Assembly (NCBI GenBank): GCA_029936295.1
Contig: JAPYTH010000031.1
Coordinates: forward strand, 1-16,766
Length of the DNA stretch: 16,766 bases
DNA from: TMED109 sp015660425
GTDB taxonomy: Bacteria; Pseudomonadota; Alphaproteobacteria; TMED109
Direction of reading: 5' to 3'
Shown: in pieces, positions 6,925-13,867 of the stretch
How the letters are laid out: each line of letters opens with the position of its first letter
Numbering within the stretch: position 1 is the stretch's first letter
The notes under the pieces: generated by a model
What the model saw: only the letters and a program-made list of their open reading frames with translations
Told to the model about the DNA's origin: nothing
Databases searched by the model: none
Translations under genes and position numbers: made by a program

Positions 6925-7500
6925 ATGTTGAATAGACGTTTTTTTATTAAATTTGTAATATTTCCTATATCATTAGTGACTATGGGACACGCACCTTGGG
7001 GGCAATGGCAAGTTTATCGTATGCGGCACATGTTACTTTTAAGTGTGATTGAAGATGAAAAAAGTTACCCGTTTTCAAAACAAATAATTGAATCACTAGA
7101 AAAAACCTTACCTGAAGCAAGAGCTAGACCTGCTAGAGCAAGAGGATATAGAAGAGTTTATAATTTATTATCTACAGACCAAATGCCTTTAGCTGTTTTA
7201 TCTAAAGATATAGCTATTTCATTATTATATGGGACAGGAGTTTTTAGTGATTTTTCTCCAGTGAGCATGAATATAGTATATGATTTTGGTGAAATGGTTT
7301 TAATTGCTAGGCCTAAAATGCCAGATAGCCATACTTGGAGAATTGCTGATGCGTTAATAAGGTCTGAAAAATTTGTTCCTTCAATTAATAATACTGAAAT
7401 TCCTCTACATAATGGAGCTAAAATTCGTTTTATGAATATGCCTATTCCTGCAGAACCAAAAGAATTAGAAGAAAGTAAGAAAAAAGAATCTATTTATTAA
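6925..7500 (+). CDS. Conserved hypothetical protein with Tat-like signal
   Basis: I do not firmly recognise this 191-residue protein. Its N-terminus NRRFFIKFVIFPISLVTMGHA has a twin-arginine RRxFxK pattern (Arg4-Arg5) followed by a hydrophobic segment, which suggests export by Tat or membrane anchoring. The mature part (WGQWQVYRMRHMLLL, then ARARPARARGYRRVYNLLSTDQMPLAVLS and YGTGVFSDFSPVSMNIVYDFGEMVLIARP) reads like a small periplasmic ligand-binding fold, perhaps distantly related to TAXI-type solute-binding proteins; this is a weak resemblance. The C-terminus ends in a charged, Lys/Glu-rich tail. The ATG at 6925 has no clear ribosome site, and a second ATG at codon 20 would remove the signal. 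It lies behind the exported amidase on the same strand and may share its transcript. Confidence 0.6.
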   Translation: MLNRRFFIKFVIFPISLVTMGHAPWGQWQVYRMRHMLLLSVIEDEKSYPFSKQIIESLEKTLPEARARPARARGYRRVYNLLSTDQMPLAVLSKDIAISLLYGTGVFSDFSPVSMNIVYDFGEMVLIARPKMPDSHTWRIADALIRSEKFVPSINNTEIPLHNGAKIRFMNMPIPAEPKELEESKKKESIY

Positions 7501-7616
7501 TAATGAATACTTTGACATCCCCTATCTCATGTAGATGTTTCTAATTATTTAAAAGCAGAGGTATCGCTACCCACTTCCATCAGTCATGTAATGTAGTATG
7601 CACTTTTGTTTGAAAG
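7501..7616. other. Spacer between convergent genes
   Basis: This 116-nt stretch between the end of the Tat-like gene and the end of metH is visibly less AT-rich than other spacers here. Short inverted repeats occur: ACATC/GATGT (about 7515-7538) and GGTA-TCGC-TACC (7560-7571), the latter reading on the minus strand as a GCGA tetraloop hairpin. None is a convincing terminator. No complete gene is visible. Confidence 0.4.
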
Positions 7617-10600
7617 TTATAAGTCATATGATAAGATTAATTTCAACCATTTCTTTATCTCTACTTCACTCCAGCCTTTTCTTTTTGCATAATCATTTAC
7701 TTGATCTCGTCCAATTTTACCAACGCCAAAGTACCTAGATTCTGGATGGCTTATATATAATCCAGAAACTGAGGAAGCAGGCAACATTGCACAAGATTCC
7801 GTAAGAACTATGCCTGCATTCTTCTCCACATTTAATAGATTAAATAAAGTTATTTTTTCTGTATGATCAGGCTGGGCAGGATATCCAGGTGCAGGTCTAA
7901 TTCCAATATACTTCTCTTGGATTAGATCAACATTATCTAAATTTTCATTTGGTGAGTAACCCCATAATTCCTTTCTTGTTTTCTCGTGTAAAAATTCTGC
8001 TGCAGCTTCAGCTAATCTGTCATTTATAGATTTAAATAATATAGAATTATAATCATCATTAGTGCTTTTAAAAAAAGACATAGGATTTTCTGTTCCTAAG
8101 TCAACTGTGACAGCAAATGCACCAATATAATCCTTTATACCCAGTTTTTTAGGTGCAATAAAATCTGATAAAGCATAATTATATCTCCCTGTTTCTCTTG
8201 CCATCTGTTGTCTGATAGAATAAAGAGTAGCTATTGCTTCAGTATCATTTTTTTGGCTATATAATTCTATATCATCACCTATTGATAAAGCAGACCAAAA
8301 ACCCAAACATGCTCTAATTTCTAGCCAATTATTAATAATAATTTTATCTATTAAATTGTTTGCATCTAAAAATAATTGGTTTGCAGTATCTCCATATTTT
8401 GGATTAGAAAGTATATCTGGATAAGCACCTCTTAATTCCCAAGTTTGAAAAAAAGGTTTCCAATCAATATACCTTTTAAGTTCACTTATCTTAATATTAT
8501 TTATTTTTTTAACACCCAAAAAACTAGGTTCTGTTGCCGTGTAATTAGACCAATCAATATTAAATTTATTATCTCTGGCAATATTAATTGATACTCTATT
8601 ATTAACCCTACTTTTTTTACTATGATTCAATAATATAGTTTTATATTCATCATTAACATCATTTATAAACTTTTCTCTTTTATTTTTAGAAACAAGTGTG
8701 GATAAAACACCTACAGCTCTACTCGCATCAGTAACATAAATAGCTTGTCCATCTTCATAATTAGGTGCTATTTTAACTGCAGTATGTAATTTGCTGGTTG
8801 TTGCACCTCCAATTAACATTGGGATGTTTAGCTTCCTTTTACTTAGTTCACTTGCTATAATACACATTTCGTCTAAACTTGGAGTAATTAAGCCTGACAA
8901 GCCGATTACGTCAGCATTTACTTCGATAGCAGTATCTATGATTTTATTTGTAGGCACCATCACACCAAGATCAATAACTTCAAAATTATTGCATTGTAAT
9001 ACAACAGCTACAATATTTTTTCCTATATCATGAACATCACCTTTTACAGTAGCTAGTACTATCCTTCCAGCATATGAAATTTTATTTGTTTTTGGATTTA
9101 ATTCTTCATTTTTCATGTATGGCAATAAATAACTTACAGCCTGTTTCATTACCCTTGCGCTTTTTACAACTTGTGGCAGAAACATTTTTCCTGAGCCAAA
9201 TAAATCTCCTACGATGTTCATTCCATCCATTAAAGGACCTTCAATTACATCAAGTGCTAGTTTTGACATTAATCTAGCTTCTTCTACATCCTTTTCAATA
9301 AAATCATTTATTCCTTTTACTAGAGAATATGACAACCTCTCTTTAATTGTTAAATTTCTCCAATCTAAGTCCTTAGCCTTAGTTTCTACCTGATCTTGAT
9401 TGAATTTTTTAGCTTCATTTAATAATAAATCAGTGGCATTTTTAGACTTATTTAAAATAACATCTTCACATAATATTTTCAGATCTTTGTCAATGGTATC
9501 ATAAATTGCTAGTTGTCCAGAGTTCAGAATACCCATATCCATTCCAGCTTTTATAGCATGATATAAAAATATAGAATGCATTGCTTCCCTAACTTTTTGA
9601 TTACCACGAAAGGAAAATGATAAATTAGAGACACCACCTGAGATACTAGACAAGGGCATAGTTTTTTTAATCATCCTGCAAGCATTTATAAAAGAAACAC
9701 CATATCCGTTATGTTCTTCCATTCCTGTAGCGATAGCAAAAATATTAGGATCAAAAATTATATCTTCTGGAAGAATTTTTACTTTTTCCGTTAAAATTTT
9801 ATAGGCCCTTTTACAAATATCAAATTTTCTTTTCTCTGTTTCTGCCTGTCCTAATTCATCAAAAGCCATTACTACAACAGCTGCCCCAAATAATTTTATT
9901 TTTTGTGCTATTGCAATAAAACTCTCTTCTCCTTCTTTTAAACTGATTGAATTAACTATTGATTTTCCTTGTACACATTTAAGTCCAGCTTCAATTATTG
10001 ACCATTTTGAAGAATCTATCATTATTGGAACTTTTGCAATATCCGGCTCAGACGAGATTAAATTAAGAAATTTTATCATTGCAAATTCAGAATTTAATAA
10101 ACCTTCGTCCATATTTATATCAATAATTTGAGCTCCATTTTCTATTTGATCCTTAGCTATTTTAAGAGCTTCATCATATTTATTATTTAAAATTAGTTTT
10201 TTAAATATTGCCGAACCAGTAATATTAGTTCTCTCACCAATATTTATAAAATTATCATTTGGTCTTTTTTTAAAAGCCTCTAATCCAGAAAGACATAATA
10301 CAGGTTTATTAACAATTGGCTGTCGAGGCAAAATCCCGCTTACAGCGTCGGAAATATGTTTGATATGCTCTGGTGTAGTACCACAACAGCCACCAACAAT
10401 ATTAACTAGTCCTTCTAAAGCAAATTCTTTAAGCATTGAAGCAGTTTGGCAAGGACTTTCATCATATTCACCAAATTCATTAGGTAATCCAGCATTTGGA
10501 TATGCAGATATAAATGTTTCTGCTACCCTTGATAAATCTGAAATGTGTTGCTGCATTTCTCTTGCCCCAAGTGCACAATTTAAACCAACAGAAAAAGGAT

Positions 10601-11315
10601 TAACATGCTTTATAGAATGCCAGAAAGCTTCTGTAGTTTGACCAGATAAGGTGCGACCTGATAAATCTGTTATGGTTCCTGAAATCATAATTGGAAGTTT
10701 TATATTTAACTTTATAAAAACAGTTTGGATAGCATACAATGCTGCTTTAGCATTTAATGTATCAAATATAGTTTCTAATAAAAGTATGTCTGCGCCACCA
10801 TCAATTAATCCATTAACTGCATCTGAATAAGATTCAACTAAACTATCAAATGTTACTGCTCTATAACTTGGGTCTTCAACATCAGGAGACATTGAGGCAG
10901 TTTTATTGGTAGGACCAATTGCGCCAGCTACATAAACTCTACGATTAGTTTTCTTGTAATATTCAACAGCAACTTCTTTTGCGATTTGTGCTGAAGCTTG
11001 ATTAAGTTCATAAGCCATTTTTTCTAATCCATAATCTAATTGAGCTATAGATGTTGAAGAAAAAGTATTTGTCTCAATAATATCAGCGCCAGAACTACAA
11101 TATGAATTATGTATTTCTTTTATTAATTCTGGTTGAGTTATTGATAAAAGATCGTGATTGCCTTTTAAGGACATATTAGATTTAGAAAATTTTTTTCCTC
11201 TATAATCCTCTTCATTCAAACGTAAATTTTGAATTTCAGTGCCAACAGCTCCATCAATAATTAATATTTTTTTCTTAGCTAATGTAGACAATTCTTTTAA
11301 ATAATTTTGAAACAT
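7617..11315 (-). CDS. metH: Cobalamin-dependent methionine synthase
   Basis: A full-length 1232-residue MetH that moves the methyl group from 5-methyl-tetrahydrofolate through cobalamin to homocysteine. Four modules are in order. The homocysteine domain (1-325) has zinc ligands Cys247, Cys310 and Cys311 (GLNC, GGCCGTTPEH), at the same numbers as in E. coli MetH. The pterin domain starts at NIGERTNITGSAIF (358-371). The cobalamin cap and binding domain has GDVHDIGKNI with the cobalt-ligating His762 and GLSGLITPS (805-813). The C-terminal reactivation domain has RPAPGYPAQPDHTEK (1140-1154), which binds SAM. No frameshift or lost motif is seen. AGGA lies 9 nt before the ATG. The gene starts 24 nt after the metF stop, so they are co-transcribed, probably from the SAM-II-controlled metY promoter. 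The cell must obtain B12. Confidence 0.98.
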   Translation of the reverse strand: MFQNYLKELSTLAKKKILIIDGAVGTEIQNLRLNEEDYRGKKFSKSNMSLKGNHDLLSITQPELIKEIHNSYCSSGADIIETNTFSSTSIAQLDYGLEKMAYELNQASAQIAKEVAVEYYKKTNRRVYVAGAIGPTNKTASMSPDVEDPSYRAVTFDSLVESYSDAVNGLIDGGADILLLETIFDTLNAKAALYAIQTVFIKLNIKLPIMISGTITDLSGRTLSGQTTEAFWHSIKHVNPFSVGLNCALGAREMQQHISDLSRVAETFISAYPNAGLPNEFGEYDESPCQTASMLKEFALEGLVNIVGGCCGTTPEHIKHISDAVSGILPRQPIVNKPVLCLSGLEAFKKRPNDNFINIGERTNITGSAIFKKLILNNKYDEALKIAKDQIENGAQIIDINMDEGLLNSEFAMIKFLNLISSEPDIAKVPIMIDSSKWSIIEAGLKCVQGKSIVNSISLKEGEESFIAIAQKIKLFGAAVVVMAFDELGQAETEKRKFDICKRAYKILTEKVKILPEDIIFDPNIFAIATGMEEHNGYGVSFINACRMIKKTMPLSSISGGVSNLSFSFRGNQKVREAMHSIFLYHAIKAGMDMGILNSGQLAIYDTIDKDLKILCEDVILNKSKNATDLLLNEAKKFNQDQVETKAKDLDWRNLTIKERLSYSLVKGINDFIEKDVEEARLMSKLALDVIEGPLMDGMNIVGDLFGSGKMFLPQVVKSARVMKQAVSYLLPYMKNEELNPKTNKISYAGRIVLATVKGDVHDIGKNIVAVVLQCNNFEVIDLGVMVPTNKIIDTAIEVNADVIGLSGLITPSLDEMCIIASELSKRKLNIPMLIGGATTSKLHTAVKIAPNYEDGQAIYVTDASRAVGVLSTLVSKNKREKFINDVNDEYKTILLNHSKKSRVNNRVSINIARDNKFNIDWSNYTATEPSFLGVKKINNIKISELKRYIDWKPFFQTWELRGAYPDILSNPKYGDTANQLFLDANNLIDKIIINNWLEIRACLGFWSALSIGDDIELYSQKNDTEAIATLYSIRQQMARETGRYNYALSDFIAPKKLGIKDYIGAFAVTVDLGTENPMSFFKSTNDDYNSILFKSINDRLAEAAAEFLHEKTRKELWGYSPNENLDNVDLIQEKYIGIRPAPGYPAQPDHTEKITLFNLLNVEKNAGIVLTESCAMLPASSVSGLYISHPESRYFGVGKIGRDQVNDYAKRKGWSEVEIKKWLKLILSYDL

Positions 11316-11339
11316 TATTATTATATATCCTAGATATGA

Positions 11340-12188
11340 TTAATAATTATTAATTGCTGTAATCCATATTTTTTCAATAAGTTGTATACGATTTAATGAA
11401 TAAAGATGAAACTCTTTAATTCCATTCTCTAAAAGATCAACAATCTGATTAACAGCTATATTAATGCATAGGTCATTATTTTTTATTAAACTCTCATTTG
11501 CGTTTAAAAATTTTTTAGATATTAGATTAGGAATTTTTGTGCCACATTTATTAGCAAATTTTTCAATTGCAGAATAATTAACAATTGGAACGATTCCAGG
11601 CATTACAGGAATATTAATATTTTTATTTTTTAATGTTTCTAAGAAATTATAGAAGAATTGATTGTCAAAGAAGAATTGAGTTATTATAATATCTCCTCCG
11701 GCATCAACTTTAGATTTAAGTGTATTAATATCATATTCTTTATTTAAAGATTCAGGATGAATTTCTGGATATCCAGCTATATACACTTTAAAAGTATTTA
11801 AGTTTTTTATTTCTTTTATAAGATCCGAAGTTCTTTGGAAACCATCTATATATGCCTCATAAGGTTTATCAAGACCTCCTGGAGGATCACCTCTTAAAGC
11901 AACAATTTTTTTAATTCCAATGCTAGCATATAATTTTATTAGATCTTTAACATCAAGAATTGAGGAATTAACTAATGTTAAATGTGCAGCTATATCAATT
12001 TTGGTTTCAGCATACAAACGTTTTATTAAATCAACTGTAGCATTATGATTTGAACCTCCAGCGCCATATGTAACTGAAACAAATTCAGGCGGAAACTTCA
12101 TATAATTTAATTTTCTAATTAAATTATTAGTATCTTCCGTATTTTTTGGAGGAAATATCTCTAATGAATATTTGGGTTTAATATCTAT
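11340..12188 (-). CDS. metF: 5,10-methylenetetrahydrofolate reductase, probable ATA start
   Basis: MetF reduces 5,10-methylene-THF to 5-methyl-THF with FAD and NAD(P)H, feeding the adjacent metH. Family blocks seen are FVSVTYGAGGS, ALRGDPPGG, YPEIHPES, DAGGDIIITQFFFD and MPGIVP. The first ATG in the frame (12101) would yield 253 residues and would lose the conserved SLEIFPPKNTED segment, which is encoded upstream in the same frame and holds the Glu matching catalytic Glu28 of E. coli MetF. I therefore extend the gene to an ATA codon at 12186-12188, which has GGAG 6 nt upstream, giving 282 residues, near the family norm. No ATG, GTG or TTG exists between the upstream in-frame TAG (12192-12194) and 12101. 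This is either a rare AUA start or a single-base error (ATG read as ATA). Confidence 0.9.
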   Translation of the reverse strand: MDIKPKYSLEIFPPKNTEDTNNLIRKLNYMKFPPEFVSVTYGAGGSNHNATVDLIKRLYAETKIDIAAHLTLVNSSILDVKDLIKLYASIGIKKIVALRGDPPGGLDKPYEAYIDGFQRTSDLIKEIKNLNTFKVYIAGYPEIHPESLNKEYDINTLKSKVDAGGDIIITQFFFDNQFFYNFLETLKNKNINIPVMPGIVPIVNYSAIEKFANKCGTKIPNLISKKFLNANESLIKNNDLCINIAVNQIVDLLENGIKEFHLYSLNRIQLIEKIWITAINNY

Positions 12189-12194
12189 TTTCTA

Positions 12195-12198
12195 CTCC
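12195..12198 (-). promoter_or_regulatory. Shine-Dalgarno site deciding the metF start
   Basis: GGAG on the minus strand lies 6 nt before the ATA at 12188. It also overlaps a two-codon frame ATG-GAG-TAG (12200-12192). No other ribosome site is near a usable in-frame start, so this fixes the N-terminus of MetF. Confidence 0.6.
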
Positions 12199-12254
12199 AT
12201 ATTTAAAAAATTAATTGCATAAAAAGAAAAATCATTAAGTAATATACTTGGTCG

Positions 12255-12295
12255 CATAATGACAGCCTGATATATTTTAATCAGGCTGTATTATG
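12255..12295 (-). terminator. 16-bp hairpin between metY and metF, no U tract
   Basis: On the minus strand CATAATACAGCCTGAT pairs with ATCAGGCTGT-C-ATTATG: 16 base pairs, one bulged base and an 8-nt AT loop. It lies just downstream of the metY stop. No T run follows, so it may be a leaky or Rho-assisted terminator, a 3' end protector of metY mRNA, or a processing site between metY and metF. Confidence 0.65.
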
Positions 12296-12303
12296 TATTT
12301 TAG

Positions 12304-13614
12304 CTAAGCTGCTTTAATAAAGGTTCTAGATTTTTCTATAGCATGATCAATATCTAATATTATATCATCAATATGTTCTATTCCAATAGATAATCTAATG
12401 TAGGATGGTGTTGCGCCAGCTCTTAGTTGATCTTCAGAATTTAACTGTGAATGTGTAGTAGATGCAGGATGGATAGCGAGGCTTCTGCTATCACCTATAT
12501 TAGCTACATGATAAAAAAGTTCTAATGAATCAATGAATTTTTTACCAGCTTCAATTCCACCTTCTATTTCAAAGCCAACTAAAGCTCCATAACCATCTTT
12601 TAGATATGTATCGACTCTATTTTTATTTTCACCTGTAAAGAAACTTGGATAAATTATATTAGTAACTGCTTTAGATAAAGATAAATGCTCAGCAACCAAT
12701 TTTGCATTTTTGCATTGTTCTCTTATTCTTAGAGGCAGTGTTTCTAAGCCTTGGATAAATTGAAATGCATTAAATGGACTCATTGCTCCACCTACATCTC
12801 TTAATAAAGTTACTCTAGCTTTAAGAATATACGCAATAGGGCCTAATGGTTTTACTGCCTCCGTCCATATGGCACCATGATAACTAGGATCTGGATTATT
12901 TAATAAAGGTTGTCTTTCTTTAAAACTTTCCCAATCAAACTTGCCACTATCTATTATTATTCCTCCTATAGATGTTCCATGCCCACCAATATATTTGGTT
13001 GTAGAGTGGACTACAATAGTTGCTCCATGGTCTATTGGTCTTGAAATTATAGGAGAGGCTGTATTATCAATTATAAGAGGAATTCCTAGTTTTCTTCCTA
13101 TATCTGCAACTTCTTTTATTGGAAATATATTTAACTTAGGATTTGGAAGTGTCTCTCCATAATAGGCTCTAGTCTTTTCATCAGTTGCTTCTAAAAAGTT
13201 ATTTGGATCTGAAGGATCTACGAAACGCACTTCAATTCCTTGATCTTTTAGAGTATTAGCAAATAAATTCCATGTTCCTCCATATATATCTGTAGAACAA
13301 ACAATATTATCTCCAACTTTAGCAATGTTTTGAACAGCAATTGCAGATGCAGTCTGTCCAGATGCAGTAGCTAAAGCAGCTACTCCTCCCTCTAATGCAG
13401 CAAGCCTTTTTTCTAAAACGTCTGTTGTAGGGTTCATGATACGTGTATAGATATTTCCTAGTTCAGTTAGAGAAAATAAGTTTGCAGCATGTTGAGTATC
13501 CTTAAATTGATAAGAAGTAGTTTGATGGATTGGAACAGCAACTGAACCTGTAGTAGGGTCAGATCTCCATCCACTATGTAAAGCTATTGTTTCGGGTTTA
13601 TTAGAGTTAGTCAT
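12304..13614 (-). CDS. metY: O-acetylhomoserine aminocarboxypropyltransferase (sulfhydrylase)
   Basis: A PLP enzyme of the Cys/Met metabolism family (436 residues, normal length) that makes homocysteine from O-acetyl-L-homoserine and sulfide. The Schiff-base lysine is Lys207 in HSTTKYIGGHG; Asp183 in LIIDNTASP contacts the PLP nitrogen; Tyr56 and Arg58 in IYTRIMNPT bind phosphate across the dimer; and ASGQTAS (84-90) holds the cofactor. The opening PETIALHSGWRSDPTTGSVAVPIHQTTSY and the length above 420 separate MetY from the shorter MetB/MetC/MetZ enzymes. The ATG at 13614 follows AAAGGAG with good spacing. Upstream is a SAM-II riboswitch with a terminator, so high SAM should turn the gene off. 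metF and metH follow on the same strand. Confidence 0.96.
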   Translation of the reverse strand: MTNSNKPETIALHSGWRSDPTTGSVAVPIHQTTSYQFKDTQHAANLFSLTELGNIYTRIMNPTTDVLEKRLAALEGGVAALATASGQTASAIAVQNIAKVGDNIVCSTDIYGGTWNLFANTLKDQGIEVRFVDPSDPNNFLEATDEKTRAYYGETLPNPKLNIFPIKEVADIGRKLGIPLIIDNTASPIISRPIDHGATIVVHSTTKYIGGHGTSIGGIIIDSGKFDWESFKERQPLLNNPDPSYHGAIWTEAVKPLGPIAYILKARVTLLRDVGGAMSPFNAFQFIQGLETLPLRIREQCKNAKLVAEHLSLSKAVTNIIYPSFFTGENKNRVDTYLKDGYGALVGFEIEGGIEAGKKFIDSLELFYHVANIGDSRSLAIHPASTTHSQLNSEDQLRAGATPSYIRLSIGIEHIDDIILDIDHAIEKSRTFIKAA

Positions 13615-13627
13615 ATTAATCTCCTTT

Positions 13628-13641
13628 CCCAGTAAACTGGG
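13628..13641 (-). promoter_or_regulatory. Small hairpin directly upstream of the metY ribosome binding site
   Basis: CCCAG-TTTA-CTGGG forms a 5-bp stem with a tetraloop on the metY transcript. It ends two or three bases before the AGGAG Shine-Dalgarno site, so it may help keep the site exposed or hide it. Confidence 0.5.
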
Positions 13642-13690
13642 TATTAATTATAACTCCAGCTTCTTTATGGAAAAGGGTCAAAAAAATTTG

Positions 13691-13721
13691 AAAAAAAAAC
13701 CACTCAAATTTCTTTGGTGGT
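13691..13721 (-). terminator. Intrinsic terminator in the metY leader
   Basis: On the minus strand ACCAC-CAAA-[GAAA]-TTTG-a-GTGGT gives a 9-bp stem with one bulged A and a GAAA tetraloop, followed at once by eight further T (13698-13691). Its 5' arm is shared with a competing hairpin just upstream (13716-13732), which makes it a regulated attenuator, not a simple gene end. Confidence 0.75.
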
Positions 13722-13732
13722 CCCTGACCACC
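13716..13732 (-). promoter_or_regulatory. Predicted antiterminator hairpin of the metY leader
   Basis: GGTGGTC-AGG-GACCACC on the minus strand is a 7-bp, GC-rich hairpin. Its 5' arm begins with the GG that ends the SAM-II riboswitch, and its 3' arm is the 5' arm of the terminator. SAM-bound pseudoknot formation should therefore favour the terminator, and the unbound state the antiterminator. The logic is inferred from pairing only. Confidence 0.55.
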
Positions 13733-13786
13733 TCTTTAGCAGTATTTATATAGCGCTCGCAAGCTGGAGCTCAAATCAGCGCTTAT
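13731..13786 (-). promoter_or_regulatory. SAM-II riboswitch (metA-type RNA element) controlling metY
   Basis: The minus-strand sequence follows the SAM-II pattern: stem AGCGCT, then GATTTGA, a loop with CTCCAGC, TTGCG, the second stem arm AGCGCT, then ATATAAATA and GCTAAAGAGG. It closely resembles the Sargasso Sea metX SAM-II aptamer I recall, with the same CGCUGAUUU, GC-AGCG, AUAAAU and GCUAAA blocks. P1 pairs 13778-13783 with 13752-13757. The pseudoknot can pair loop AGC with GCT and CTC with GAG of the 3' segment. SAM-II elements sit upstream of methionine genes in alphaproteobacteria and repress when SAM is bound. A terminator and the metY start follow. Confidence 0.92.
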
Positions 13787-13797
13787 TTAAAGGTAAG

Positions 13798-13803
13798 ATA
13801 ATA
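13798..13803 (-). promoter_or_regulatory. Possible -10 box of the metY promoter
   Basis: TATTAT on the minus strand would place the transcription start near 13790, immediately before the riboswitch, as expected for an aptamer at the very 5' end. No good -35 box is seen at 16-18 nt spacing, so the call rests on position and a near-consensus hexamer. Confidence 0.35.
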
Positions 13804-13829
13804 AAATACTTTTGTAAAGAACTTTATTT

Positions 13830-13835
13830 TATAAT
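13830..13835 (+). promoter_or_regulatory. Possible -10 box of the epoxide hydrolase promoter
   Basis: A perfect TATAAT lies 32 nt upstream of the ATG at 13868. The hexamer 17 nt upstream, TACTTT, is a poor -35. Start of transcription would be about 13842. In AT-rich DNA such matches arise by chance, so this is only suggestive. Confidence 0.4.
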
Positions 13836-13867
13836 ATAAATTGTATTTTATTTTAAGGAGACAATTT

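Noticed and set aside
7516..7593. A 26-codon plus-strand stretch in the metH/Tat-gene spacer that reads protein-like
   Set aside because: It has no start codon or ribosome site and is too short to tell from chance; it could be an eroded gene remnant but there is nothing to match it to.
8791..10641. Three plus-strand frames within metH
   Set aside because: Antisense shadows; metH is continuous through all of them with every domain intact.
12101..12101. ATG at 12099-12101 as the metF start
   Set aside because: It would remove the conserved N-terminal strand with the catalytic Glu, although that sequence is encoded in frame directly upstream.
12941..13162. Plus-strand frame within metY
   Set aside because: Antisense shadow of conserved PLP-binding sequence.
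13684..13711. AAATTTG / CAAATTT hairpin followed by T as the metY leader terminator
   Set aside because: It is weaker and AT-only, and its arms overlap the better GC-containing stem with GAAA loop and U tract at 13691-13721.
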